Assembly (NCBI GenBank): GCA_964620125.1
Contig: CAZUGQ010000010.1
Span: 1-64,000 of the forward strand
DNA length: 64,000 bases
Origin: OLB6 sp964620125
GTDB taxonomy: Bacteria > Bacteroidota > Ignavibacteria > Kapaibacteriales > Kapaibacteriaceae
Direction: 5' to 3'
In this document: positions 51,728 to 60,237 of the stretch, one piece after another
Numbering within the stretch: the first letter of the stretch is position 1
Layout: every line of letters begins with the position of its first letter
Translations under genes and position numbers: made by a program
The notes under the pieces: generated by a model
Database searches by the model: none
Seen by the model: the letters and a program-made list of their open reading frames with translations, nothing else
What the model was told of the DNA's origin: nothing

Positions 51728-53653
51728 TTACTCGGCACCCGGGATGTTCAACTGCGCAAACAATTCTTTAACTGCTTGCACCTTCATGAGCCCCTTGTCT
51801 CCTTCGCCATGCTTGCGAAGAGCAACACTGTCTTGTTCAATTTCCTTTGAACCAACTACGAGCGCATAGGGAATCTTCTTCTGCTCACTTTCTGCAACCT
51901 TACGGTTGATCTTTTCATTACGCAGGTCGGTGATTACGCGAAGGCCCATGGACTCGAACTCGGCAGCCAAATCGGTAGCAAAGCTGTGGTGAGCATCAGC
52001 GATGGGGAGAATGCTGATCTGCACTGGCGCTAGCCAGAATGGGAAGTTGCCAGCGTAATGCTCAATGAGGATGGAGATGAAACGCTCCATGGACCCGAAA
52101 GGAGCACGGTGGATGATTACCGGGCGGTGTTTTGCATTGTCTGCACCGGTATACTCAAGACCAAAGCGCTCAGGCATTACATAGTCAACCTGCACAGTAC
52201 CCAACTGCCACTTGCGCCCAATGGCATCGCGAACAATGAAGTCAAACTTCGGACCATAGAACGCAGCCTCGCCTTCACCGATAAAGTAGTCGAGGCCCAT
52301 TGCTTCGGCTACCTGCTTGATATCCTGTTCCGCCTTATCCCACATTGCAGGGTCGCCGGCATACTTCGTAGTGTCGTTGGGATCACGAACAGATAGGCGC
52401 GTTTTCACTTCCATGCCGAAAGTGTGAAACACAAGCTGAGTAAGTTCTATACAGTTGGTGAGCTCGGCATGCAGTTGCTCTTGCGTGCAGTAAATGTGTG
52501 CATCGTCCTGCGTAAAGCCTCGCACCCTACTCAGTCCATTCAGTTCACCACTTTGTTCATAGCGGTATACCGTGCCAAACTCTGCCAAGCGCAAAGGCAG
52601 GTCCCGATATGATCGAGGTTTCGAAGAATAGATCTGGTGGTGATGCGGACAGTTCATCGGCTTCAGCAAGTACTCCTCATCTTCAACCGTGATCGGAGCA
52701 AACTGAGACTCGGCATAGTACGGGTAATGCCCTGAGGTTCTGTACAGGTTCAGGTTGCCGATATGCGGTGTGATCACCTCAACATATCCTCGCTTCAGCA
52801 GTTCTGCCTTGATGAAGTCTTCCAGCCTTCGCCGAACTACGGTGCCATTTGGAAGCCACACTGGTAGGCCGCCACCTATGGCTGGCGTTATCATAAACAG
52901 TTCCAGGTCTCGCCCGATTTTTCGGTGATCGCGCTTTTCTGCTTCCTCTCTTTGCTTGATGAACTCATCAAGCTGAGCCTTTTTCGGAAAGCTTATGCCA
53001 TAGATACGCGTAAGCATCTTCCTGCTTACATCACCGCGCCAATACGCACCAGCAACGCTGAGAAGTTTGGGAAACTTGATAACGCCCGTGCTTGGCACAT
53101 GCGTGCCACGGCAGAGATCGGTAAACCCGCCCTGACGATACAACGTAATCTCACTGTCGCGCAATCCTTCAAGCAATTCAAGCTTGTACTCATCACCCTT
53201 TTCGGTGAAGTACGCAACAGCATCGTCCCACGTTACAGGTATACGCTCGTACGCTGCATCGGCCTTAGCCAACTCGCGCATCTTTTCTTCGATGGCAGGC
53301 AACGTGTCGATGCTAATGCTTGTCCCGTCGGGTAAGTCTACGTCGTAGTAAAAGCCATTTTCGATTGGTGGCCCAATGCCAAACTTCACACCAGGATACA
53401 AGGCTTCGAGTGCCTCTGCCATAAGGTGGGCAGTGCTATGCCAAAAAATCTCCTTGCCTTCGGCATCGTCGAACGTTAGAATGCGTATGGACGCATCTTC
53501 TGTTAGGGGGCTTGACAAGTCCCGTGATTTGCCATTAACGAGTATTCCAACGGCATTCCGCCCCAAGCCTTCGGAGATTGATGTCGCAATCTCCATCCCG
53601 GTTGTGCCGAGTGGATACTCACGGCTGTCGCCGTTTGGTAACGTGATGGTCAT
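51728..53653 (-). CDS. thrS: Threonyl-tRNA synthetase
   Basis: 641 residues, full length. TGS domain (1-60), editing domain with H-S-T-A-H-L-M-A-E-A-L near 73, catalytic core with M-N-C-P-H-H-H near 333 and R-V-R-G-F-T-Q-D-D near 370, zinc ligands Cys/His present, and the anticodon-binding domain (about 545-641). It charges tRNA-Thr. It lies 8 bases after the PD40-OmpA gene, an unusual neighbour; no infC follows. Confidence 0.97.
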   Translation of the reverse strand: MTITLPNGDSREYPLGTTGMEIATSISEGLGRNAVGILVNGKSRDLSSPLTEDASIRILTFDDAEGKEIFWHSTAHLMAEALEALYPGVKFGIGPPIENGFYYDVDLPDGTSISIDTLPAIEEKMRELAKADAAYERIPVTWDDAVAYFTEKGDEYKLELLEGLRDSEITLYRQGGFTDLCRGTHVPSTGVIKFPKLLSVAGAYWRGDVSRKMLTRIYGISFPKKAQLDEFIKQREEAEKRDHRKIGRDLELFMITPAIGGGLPVWLPNGTVVRRRLEDFIKAELLKRGYVEVITPHIGNLNLYRTSGHYPYYAESQFAPITVEDEEYLLKPMNCPHHHQIYSSKPRSYRDLPLRLAEFGTVYRYEQSGELNGLSRVRGFTQDDAHIYCTQEQLHAELTNCIELTQLVFHTFGMEVKTRLSVRDPNDTTKYAGDPAMWDKAEQDIKQVAEAMGLDYFIGEGEAAFYGPKFDFIVRDAIGRKWQLGTVQVDYVMPERFGLEYTGADNAKHRPVIIHRAPFGSMERFISILIEHYAGNFPFWLAPVQISILPIADAHHSFATDLAAEFESMGLRVITDLRNEKINRKVAESEQKKIPYALVVGSKEIEQDSVALRKHGEGDKGLMKVQAVKELFAQLNIPGAE

Positions 53654-53661
53654 GGTTCCGA

Positions 53662-55188
53662 TTACTTCTCCAGAATCACAATCTCAACTCGACGATTCAA
53701 CTGTCGGCCTTCGTCTGTTGAGTTGGTTGCAACAGGGCGCTTTTCCCCGTAGCCCTGCGAAGACATCCGTTCTGCGGCGATTCGTCCGTTATTCACCAGA
53801 TAGTCGCGCACAGATTTAGCTCGCCTGTCCGAGAGGCGAAGGTTGTAGTTGTCTGAACCGATGCTGTCTGTGTGTCCTGCGATCTCAATCTTTAGCGTAG
53901 GATTCTTATTCAACACTTCTACGAAACGGTCTAATTCGAACCGGCTTTCCGGACGCAGATCCCACTTATCGTAATCAAAGAAGATGTTGTTTAGCTGTGC
54001 AACACTTCCTGCTTCGATGGGAACCAGGTATAGGTCTCTACTCACTTCTGTATACTCAACAATGCTGGTGAGGTCCAGATTTTCATTCACGGAGATGTAG
54101 CCATCTGCCGACGCTCGAAAGCCGTATCGAGCACCAGCAGGCAGCACGATCTTGAACGCACCTGTGGTCGGAGTCGACCGTGCAATGCCTAATTCCCTTC
54201 CACTGGCTAGATCCTCATAGGCTATGTCTGCTTCGATTGGTTCGCCAGTTTTTTTATTGAGCACCCTACCTCGCACAAGCACCACAGGTCGCGGACGAGC
54301 ACTTTCTGGCAATCGAATCTTGAAGATGTCTCCTGCACCAAAGGTGTTGTTATAGGACACGTAGTAGGCAAAGTCTCCTGACGCAGGAATGGTATAGTAC
54401 AAATCCCAACCAGTGCTGTTGATGGTACTGCCAAGATTCTCTGGTGCGCTCCACTGCGTCCACGTACTGTCCAGCCTACGTGTTACAAACACATCAAATG
54501 CGCCAAAGCCCCCTTGCCCATCCGAAGCGAAGTACAGCGATGAGTTGTCGGATGCGATAAACGGTGTGGCTTCGTGCCCGAGCGAATTCACCACCTCACC
54601 TAGATTCTTGGGTTCAGTCCACGTGCTGTCCGACTTTCTAAAGGAAACGTAGAGGTCTTTACCACCGCGTGAGTCCTGCCGTTCAATAGCCATGATGAGC
54701 GTTTTACCATCATTGGCCAGCGAGAATTCACCGAATCTGTTGTTGTTGTAGTAGTTCTCGATTTGCAGTGAGACGGGATCAGACCAACCCGTTGCCGTTC
54801 TGTGACTGATAGCAACGGAACGATGACGATTGCGCGCGTCGGCATATCCATCACCAACAATAGCAGTGTTCCCGTCCGGCGTGATGGAGCACAAGTAATT
54901 GTTGTCACGATTGTTGAGTGGCACACCGATGTTGCGAGCAACACCCCATGTACCATCGGCCTGCAGCTCACTATACCAAATGTCCTGCCTACCACCACCG
55001 ATGTTGTCGGGCGAATGACTGCGGCAGAAGTACAGCGTACGTCCGTCAGGCGAGATTACTGGTAAGATGTCATCATACGGTCCGTTGATTGCCGGCCCCA
55101 GGTTCACAGGCGCATCGGCGTCCTGCTGACCAACAGCGGCCAGAGGAAGTAGAACCAGAATAACAACGCAAAGGCTGCGCAGTATCAT
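53662..55188 (-). CDS. PD40-repeat / CRD / OmpA outer-membrane protein (PorE-like)
   Basis: 508 residues. Signal peptide 1-20. Residues about 30-280 are WD40-like PD40 repeats (P-V-I-S-P-D-G-R-T-L-Y-F, C-S-I-T-P-D-G-N-T-A-I, L-Y-F-A-S-D-G-Q-G-G-F-G-A-F-D-V). A carboxypeptidase-regulatory-like domain covers about 300-375. The C-terminal OmpA domain (about 385-508) has I-F-F-D-Y-D-K-W-D-L-R-P, I-A-G-H-T-D-S-I-G and N-R-R-V-E-I-V. This order matches PorE, which joins the T9SS core to peptidoglycan, minus the TPR part and lipid anchor; a T9SS role is inferred. Its start overlaps the secreted cyclophilin stop. Confidence 0.82.
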   Translation of the reverse strand: MILRSLCVVILVLLPLAAVGQQDADAPVNLGPAINGPYDDILPVISPDGRTLYFCRSHSPDNIGGGRQDIWYSELQADGTWGVARNIGVPLNNRDNNYLCSITPDGNTAIVGDGYADARNRHRSVAISHRTATGWSDPVSLQIENYYNNNRFGEFSLANDGKTLIMAIERQDSRGGKDLYVSFRKSDSTWTEPKNLGEVVNSLGHEATPFIASDNSSLYFASDGQGGFGAFDVFVTRRLDSTWTQWSAPENLGSTINSTGWDLYYTIPASGDFAYYVSYNNTFGAGDIFKIRLPESARPRPVVLVRGRVLNKKTGEPIEADIAYEDLASGRELGIARSTPTTGAFKIVLPAGARYGFRASADGYISVNENLDLTSIVEYTEVSRDLYLVPIEAGSVAQLNNIFFDYDKWDLRPESRFELDRFVEVLNKNPTLKIEIAGHTDSIGSDNYNLRLSDRRAKSVRDYLVNNGRIAAERMSSQGYGEKRPVATNSTDEGRQLNRRVEIVILEK

Positions 55189-55796
55189 GAGCCAATTTTC
55201 TTGATGGTCATCTCAATCTTCTCAAGCGGATTATCGCGGTGGTCCCGTGGTGCCGATACGATGGCGTCCACAACCTCCATGCCACGAACAACTTCTCCGA
55301 AGGCAGTGTACTGCCCGTCCAGATTTGGCGTTGCTGCAACACAAATGAAGAACTGACCACCAAAGCTGTTTGGATCGCTGGTGCGCGCCGCACTCATCAC
55401 GCCACGCACATGCTTGCGATCGCTAAACTCAGCCTTTACCTTTTCCGGGTATCCGCCGGTACCCCACGTTTCGCGGGGCTTGTCCTTGCTGTTTGGATCG
55501 CCACCTTGAATCACGAAACCAGGAATTACCCGATGAAATGCAGTTCCATCATAATAACCTTCGGCGATACGATCGGCCATGAACTTGGCATGCAGTGGCG
55601 CAGTTTCGGGCCAGAGTACAAAATCAATTGTACCCAATTGTGTGTTCCCCTGACGTACGGTGATTCGAAACGTATCGGTTGGTGATGTGGTTGTCATGGA
55701 GCCTTGCTTGGTTTTGGGTGTGTTAGAGTTTTGTGCATGGAGGTTACCCATAAAGACAAGGCTCAGGATAACACAGACGAAGAGAGTGCGGGTCAT
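55185..55796 (-). CDS. Secreted cyclophilin-type peptidyl-prolyl isomerase
   Basis: 203 residues. Signal peptide 1-22 (L-H-A-Q). Cyclophilin domain 40-200 with F-H-R-V-I-P-G-F-V-I-Q-G-G-D, W-G-T-G-G-Y-P and N-S-F-G-G-Q-F-F-I, so the Arg, Phe and Gln of the active site are all present. It speeds cis-trans proline isomerisation of exported proteins. A second cyclophilin domain lies just upstream, fused to UppP. Confidence 0.92.
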   Translation of the reverse strand: MTRTLFVCVILSLVFMGNLHAQNSNTPKTKQGSMTTTSPTDTFRITVRQGNTQLGTIDFVLWPETAPLHAKFMADRIAEGYYDGTAFHRVIPGFVIQGGDPNSKDKPRETWGTGGYPEKVKAEFSDRKHVRGVMSAARTSDPNSFGGQFFICVAATPNLDGQYTAFGEVVRGMEVVDAIVSAPRDHRDNPLEKIEMTIKKIGS

Positions 55797-55817
55797 GAAC
55801 GCTCCTACGTGGGAAAA

Positions 55818-57290
55818 TCAGTCGATTCGAATTGAATGGATAAGGATGGGCTTGCGCGGCATTGGGTCTATATCACCAAACACACCGGGCTCCAACGGCA
55901 CCTGCGATATCGCTTGCACAACATCCATTCCTTCTGTTACTCGTCCAAAAATCGTGTATTGATAGGGAAGTGACGCTGCCTTTTCCAAACAGATGAAAAA
56001 CTGGCTGGTACCCGAACCCCGTTCGGGCTTCCTTGCCATGGCAACAACACCGGGCTGATATCCGATGCGTCCCGACGGACTCAAGCTGTCCAGCTCCTCC
56101 TGCAGTGGTTCGCCATTAGCCGTTGAACCTCCACGTCCCCATTCAGCTTTGGCCTTTAGCTGCCGCGATGTTGGATCTCCCATCTGTATCACAAACCCGG
56201 GTACAACCCGATGGATGTGTGTGTGATCATAGTATCGCTTGGAAACCAAAGCAAGGAAGTTCTCCACGGTTCGTGGAGCATCGTTACTATATAGCGCAAG
56301 GCGAATAGAGCCCATTGACGTTCTAATGCGCACATGATTGGTGATGGTTGGCTCTGCTGTAGGTATCTCAGCTTCGGCATTGGCAGGGGTACGCTGCACT
56401 GCCGGTTGGGCAGGTTTTGTTTCTGTCAGTGCAGAATCGTGCTTTTGCTCTGGTGAACAGGCTGTAATAAGAACTGTTATACCGAGCACGATTCGATAGC
56501 CGATGAAGATGCCGAGACTCCTGGTTCGAAGGTAGCGGAGTAGGAAGGCAATCGCCAGGTAACCGCTAATCATCGCGGCAAGTGTGGCAACTGCGAGTTC
56601 TAAGCCCCCTTCCCTCCATGATAGGTGTTCTAACTCACCCACAAACTCAAACACGCCCGCTCCAAGAATTGCAGGGATAGACAGCAAGAAGGAGAAGCGA
56701 GCGGCATCCTCACGTGCAAGACCCTGGAACAGGCCTGCCATGATGGTGGACCCACTGCGCGATACTCCTGGAATGAGTGCCAACACCTGCGCACTCCCAA
56801 TGGCTAAAGTGTCCATTATGGTCAAGTCTTCAACATGACGCTTCAATGAAGCACGCTTCTCTGCCCACCATAAGAGAAGAGCCACACCTATCAAGCTGAT
56901 GGAGATTACCGTAAGGTCCTTGGTAAAGGAGCCTTCGATGAGTTTGCGCGCCACCAACCCAACGATAACGATTGGAATCGTACCCAATACAACAAGTACT
57001 GCCAATCGTGCCTGCGGAGACCATGTGGATGGTGCTCTGCGCCAGGGCCGAAGCACCTCGGAGAACATTGCAATGCACATGTCGGCCACGTCGCGCCAGA
57101 AATACACGAGCACAGACAACAGTGTGCCGAGTTGTATGGTGGCCATGAACGCCGTCCACTCTTCGGGTCGTGCGGGATCAACCACCCCAAACAGTGCCCC
57201 TGCTATGGTAAGGTGCGCTGTACTGCTGATAGGGATGAATTCCGTCAGCCCTTGGATTATTCCAAGGATGACAGCAATGAGCAGGGTCAT
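55818..57290 (-). CDS. uppP: Undecaprenyl-diphosphatase fused to cyclophilin
   Basis: 490 residues from ATG at 57290. Residues 1-275 are a complete UppP/BacA: G-L-T-E-F-I-P-I-S-S-T-A-H-L (13-26) and P-G-V-S-R-S-G-S-T-I (174-183), with all helices. The last helix runs straight into a lipobox-like L-I-T-A-C (Cys278), a 40-residue polar linker, then a cyclophilin domain (about 318-490) with H-R-V-V-P-G-F-V-I-Q and S-Q-F-F-I. UppP recycles the lipid carrier for peptidoglycan; the cyclophilin would sit on the same molecule, presumably in the periplasm. No stop codon separates them. A separate lipoprotein-type cyclophilin start inside is not seen. Probably a real fusion of two adjacent genes. Confidence 0.9.
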   Translation of the reverse strand: MTLLIAVILGIIQGLTEFIPISSTAHLTIAGALFGVVDPARPEEWTAFMATIQLGTLLSVLVYFWRDVADMCIAMFSEVLRPWRRAPSTWSPQARLAVLVVLGTIPIVIVGLVARKLIEGSFTKDLTVISISLIGVALLLWWAEKRASLKRHVEDLTIMDTLAIGSAQVLALIPGVSRSGSTIMAGLFQGLAREDAARFSFLLSIPAILGAGVFEFVGELEHLSWREGGLELAVATLAAMISGYLAIAFLLRYLRTRSLGIFIGYRIVLGITVLITACSPEQKHDSALTETKPAQPAVQRTPANAEAEIPTAEPTITNHVRIRTSMGSIRLALYSNDAPRTVENFLALVSKRYYDHTHIHRVVPGFVIQMGDPTSRQLKAKAEWGRGGSTANGEPLQEELDSLSPSGRIGYQPGVVAMARKPERGSGTSQFFICLEKAASLPYQYTIFGRVTEGMDVVQAISQVPLEPGVFGDIDPMPRKPILIHSIRID

Positions 57291-57293
57291 GTG

Positions 57294-57301
57294 CAAAACT
57301 A
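57294..57301 (-). promoter_or_regulatory. TAnnTTTG -7 box of the UppP-cyclophilin gene
   Basis: Minus strand reads TAGTTTTG, a perfect match, followed by CAC and then the ATG at 57290. Transcription would start at the A of ATG, giving a leaderless mRNA. It also rules out the TTG at 57296 as start. Confidence 0.5.
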
Positions 57302-57336
57302 CGGAGAGTGCAGCTGCGGCATCTCTTGATTGTAGT

Positions 57337-60189
57337 CTAGTGTGCTTCGTACCAAGAGCCCCCTACCCCGGTATCAACCACTACAGGAACATTGTTCAAG
57401 GGCATGGCACCTTCCATTTCGCTTACCACAAGCGCACGCAGCGATTCAAGTTCGGAGCTTTTCACTTCGAAGAGCAGTTCGTCATGCACCTGCAGCATCA
57501 TCCGTGCAGTACTGCCTTCGCTCATCATCCTTCGATGAACGTTGATCATAGCAAGCTTCATCATGTCGGCCGCACTTCCTTGTATTGGAGTGTTGATGCA
57601 CGCTCTTTCGGCTGCTGCCTGCAATGCCTTGTTATTACTGGTGATCTGTGGAAAGTACCGGCGCCGGCCTAGGATGGTAGTGGTGTAGCCTCGGTCGCGA
57701 GTGGTAGCAATGGTGTCTTCGATAAATCTTCTGATACCTGGATACTTGGCAAAGTAGTTGTCGATGATGGCTTGGCCCTCGGTTCTGGTAAGCCCAAGCC
57801 GCTGCGACAGGCCGAACGCTCCCTGGCCATACATGATGCCAAAGTTGGTTGTCTTTGCAATGCGGCGCTGCTCGCTGGTAACATTGGCAACAGGAACGTC
57901 GAACAGTATTGCGGCGGTTGCCTTGTGGATGTCCTCACCCTGTTTGAATGCGGCAATCAAATTCTCGTCCTGACTCATCGCAGCCATGATGCGCAGTTCG
58001 ATCTGCGAATAGTCGGCTGAAAGAATAACGCTGTCTTTGTCCTGTGGTACGAAGGCCTTGCGTATCTGCTGTCCAAGTTCCGTTCTCACGGGAATGTTCT
58101 GAAGGTTAGGTTCGGTGCTGCTCAGTCGGCCGGTAGCAGCCACTGTTTGATTGAATGAAGTGTGTACGCGCCCTGTTCGTTTATTGATCAACCGTGGCAA
58201 GGCATCCACGTAGGTTGACCGGAGTTTTTCAACCTGTCGGTACTCCAGCACGAGTTGTGCAATGGGATAGGCATCAGCGAGCTCGGAGAGTACGCTTACG
58301 TCGGTGCTATATCCGGTTTTGGTTTTCTTCTTTCCCGGAAGCATCATTTTCTCAAACAACACTTCACCCAACTGCTTTGGCGAGTTGATGGTGAACTGCT
58401 CACCTGCCTCTTGATGGATGGCTTTTTCAAGGCGTTCCGCTTCGGCGCGCATGAAGTCGCCCAGATCTGCCAAAGCCCCCTGATCGATGTACACACCTTG
58501 AAACTCCATGTGTACGAGCACTTCTTCAACGGGGAACTCCACTGTGGTAGCCAGATGAAGGAGGTTTTCCTTTTCGAGCTGCGGTTGTAGGATGTGAGCA
58601 AGTTTGAGTGCAACGTCAGCATCCTCACCGGCATACTCTGCAACTACCGAAGGATCAACATCGCGCATGCTGCGCTGCGAACCTTTCTTCTCTCCGATGA
58701 GTGCAGTGATGGAAATGGGGCGGTAGTGCATCCAGCGCTCAGCTAGTGCATCAAGGTTGTGTGGTAGGTCGGGGTTCAGGATGAAGCTTGCCAACATCGT
58801 ATCGAATTCAATGGGTTCGAGCACAATGCCGTATCGGCGCAACACAAGAGCATCGTACTTAAGGTTTTGGCCTACCTTACCAACAGATGGGTTAACGAGA
58901 AGAGGCTTGAGGCTTGCGATTACATCAGCAACAGGAAGCCCGTGGTGCTCCGTTGAATCCTGGAACAGTGAAGTGTTGGTGTTATCACTGCGATCGTCAA
59001 CATCAATGTAGAAGGCCTTGCCCTCCTGCACACACAAGGCCACACCAACAATGGCACAGCTCATGGCATCCAGACCGGTAGTCTCCAAATCCACACTCAG
59101 CCAGTCTGGTGTTCCGATGTCCTGCAGCATGCTCGCTAGGGTACCTGGTGTGTCAACAAGGATGTAGTCGTGTTCAACATCGCGGATGGTGAGCAGGTGA
59201 GGTGGGGCGTCGGCGAAGGGTGGTTGATCCTCCTGCTCATCCGTAAGCGCTCTGTTGCCTAATGCGGCGGATCGCTCCAGGTAGTCGCTATCTGCGAGAT
59301 GCACACCACGTGCTGCAGCGTACTGACGGAAGCGGTGCCGCAGCGTGGTAAAGCCTAGTTCTTCGAAGAGTTTGTCAATTGCTTCGAAGTTCATATCTGA
59401 CCGAGCCAAGGCCTCTCGATTTGCTTCGATCGGTACGTCTGTGTGTATGGTAACCAGTTGTTTAGACAGAAAGGCCTGTTCCTTCTGCTCTTCGAGCTTT
59501 TTACGTACTGCCGGTTTCTCGATCTCGTCGAGATGCTCATACATGTTCTCGAGCGAACCATACTTCTGCACAAGCGGTAAAGCCGTTTTCTCTCCGATAC
59601 CTTTCACGCCAGGAACATTATCTACGGCATCCCCCATCAGTGCAAGCACGTCAACCACGTGTTCAGGTGGAACGCCAAACTTCTCGATTACCCGTTCTCG
59701 GTTGTATCGGTCGTACGTACCAACATCCTTTCCGGGACGCAGCACTTCTACGATGTGATTTACGAGTTGGAAGTAATCCTTGTCACTCGTTACACACATC
59801 ACCTCGTGGCCAGCTTCGGATTCGCGGCGTGCAATGGTGCCGATAATGTCGTCGGCCTCATATCCCGGCAACTCAATACGTTTAAGCCCCATGAGGTCAA
59901 TGAGATTTTTAATGCGCGTCATCTGCGGCACAAGGTCATCCGGGAATGCATCCCGATTGGCCTTGTATTGCGGGAACATCTCATGGCGGAATGTGGGGGC
60001 CGACGTATCGAACACCACGGCAATGGCTTCCGGTTTCTGTTTTTCGATCAGGCTTGCCAAAATGTTGGCAAATGCGAACACTGCGAAGGTTGGCTCGCCT
60101 GATGGTGCCTGCATACCTGTGCGTGCGAGAGCATGGTAGGCGCGGAAGACCAAAGAAAAGCCGTCAACAAGAATGATAGGGTTGGCCAT
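57337..60189 (-). CDS. polA: DNA polymerase I
   Basis: 950 residues. 5'-3' nuclease (1-300) with V-F-D-T-S, Y-K-A-N-R and G-Y-E-A-D-D; 3'-5' exonuclease (about 340-530) with the Asp/Glu of V-D-L-E-T-T-G, N-L-K-Y-D-A and Y-A-G-E-D-A-D, so proofreading residues are kept; polymerase domain (about 580-950) with S-A-D-Y-S-Q-I-E-L-R, R-R-I-A-K-T-T-N-F-G-I-M-Y-G, and H-D-E-L. Used for repair and Okazaki fragment processing. Two copies of the repeated octamer lie inside (57357, 58474). Confidence 0.97.
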   Translation of the reverse strand: MANPIILVDGFSLVFRAYHALARTGMQAPSGEPTFAVFAFANILASLIEKQKPEAIAVVFDTSAPTFRHEMFPQYKANRDAFPDDLVPQMTRIKNLIDLMGLKRIELPGYEADDIIGTIARRESEAGHEVMCVTSDKDYFQLVNHIVEVLRPGKDVGTYDRYNRERVIEKFGVPPEHVVDVLALMGDAVDNVPGVKGIGEKTALPLVQKYGSLENMYEHLDEIEKPAVRKKLEEQKEQAFLSKQLVTIHTDVPIEANREALARSDMNFEAIDKLFEELGFTTLRHRFRQYAAARGVHLADSDYLERSAALGNRALTDEQEDQPPFADAPPHLLTIRDVEHDYILVDTPGTLASMLQDIGTPDWLSVDLETTGLDAMSCAIVGVALCVQEGKAFYIDVDDRSDNTNTSLFQDSTEHHGLPVADVIASLKPLLVNPSVGKVGQNLKYDALVLRRYGIVLEPIEFDTMLASFILNPDLPHNLDALAERWMHYRPISITALIGEKKGSQRSMRDVDPSVVAEYAGEDADVALKLAHILQPQLEKENLLHLATTVEFPVEEVLVHMEFQGVYIDQGALADLGDFMRAEAERLEKAIHQEAGEQFTINSPKQLGEVLFEKMMLPGKKKTKTGYSTDVSVLSELADAYPIAQLVLEYRQVEKLRSTYVDALPRLINKRTGRVHTSFNQTVAATGRLSSTEPNLQNIPVRTELGQQIRKAFVPQDKDSVILSADYSQIELRIMAAMSQDENLIAAFKQGEDIHKATAAILFDVPVANVTSEQRRIAKTTNFGIMYGQGAFGLSQRLGLTRTEGQAIIDNYFAKYPGIRRFIEDTIATTRDRGYTTTILGRRRYFPQITSNNKALQAAAERACINTPIQGSAADMMKLAMINVHRRMMSEGSTARMMLQVHDELLFEVKSSELESLRALVVSEMEGAMPLNNVPVVVDTGVGGSWYEAH

Positions 60190-60192
60190 GCG

Positions 60193-60200
60193 CCAAGTTA
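60193..60200 (-). promoter_or_regulatory. -7-like box abutting the polA start
   Basis: Minus strand reads TAACTTGG, one base off TAnnTTTG, and ends 4 bases before the A of the polA ATG at 60189, again a leaderless arrangement. Confidence 0.3.
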
Positions 60201-60209
60201 GGCAGCACG

Positions 60210-60217
60210 TAGATTTG
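60210..60217 (+). promoter_or_regulatory. TAnnTTTG -7 box of terC
   Basis: TAGATTTG is a perfect match, 21 bases before the terC ATG (leader about 17 bases). Too short for a manganese riboswitch. Confidence 0.5.
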
Positions 60218-60237
60218 CCGGATTATCCAAAGAGTCC

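Noticed and set aside
53654..53661. Second transcription unit boundary before thrS
   Set aside because: Only 8 bases separate the PD40-OmpA and thrS genes and no promoter box is seen there; thrS is more likely read through.
60190..60237. Manganese (yybP-ykoY) riboswitch before terC
   Set aside because: The 48-base gap is too short and shows no such fold.
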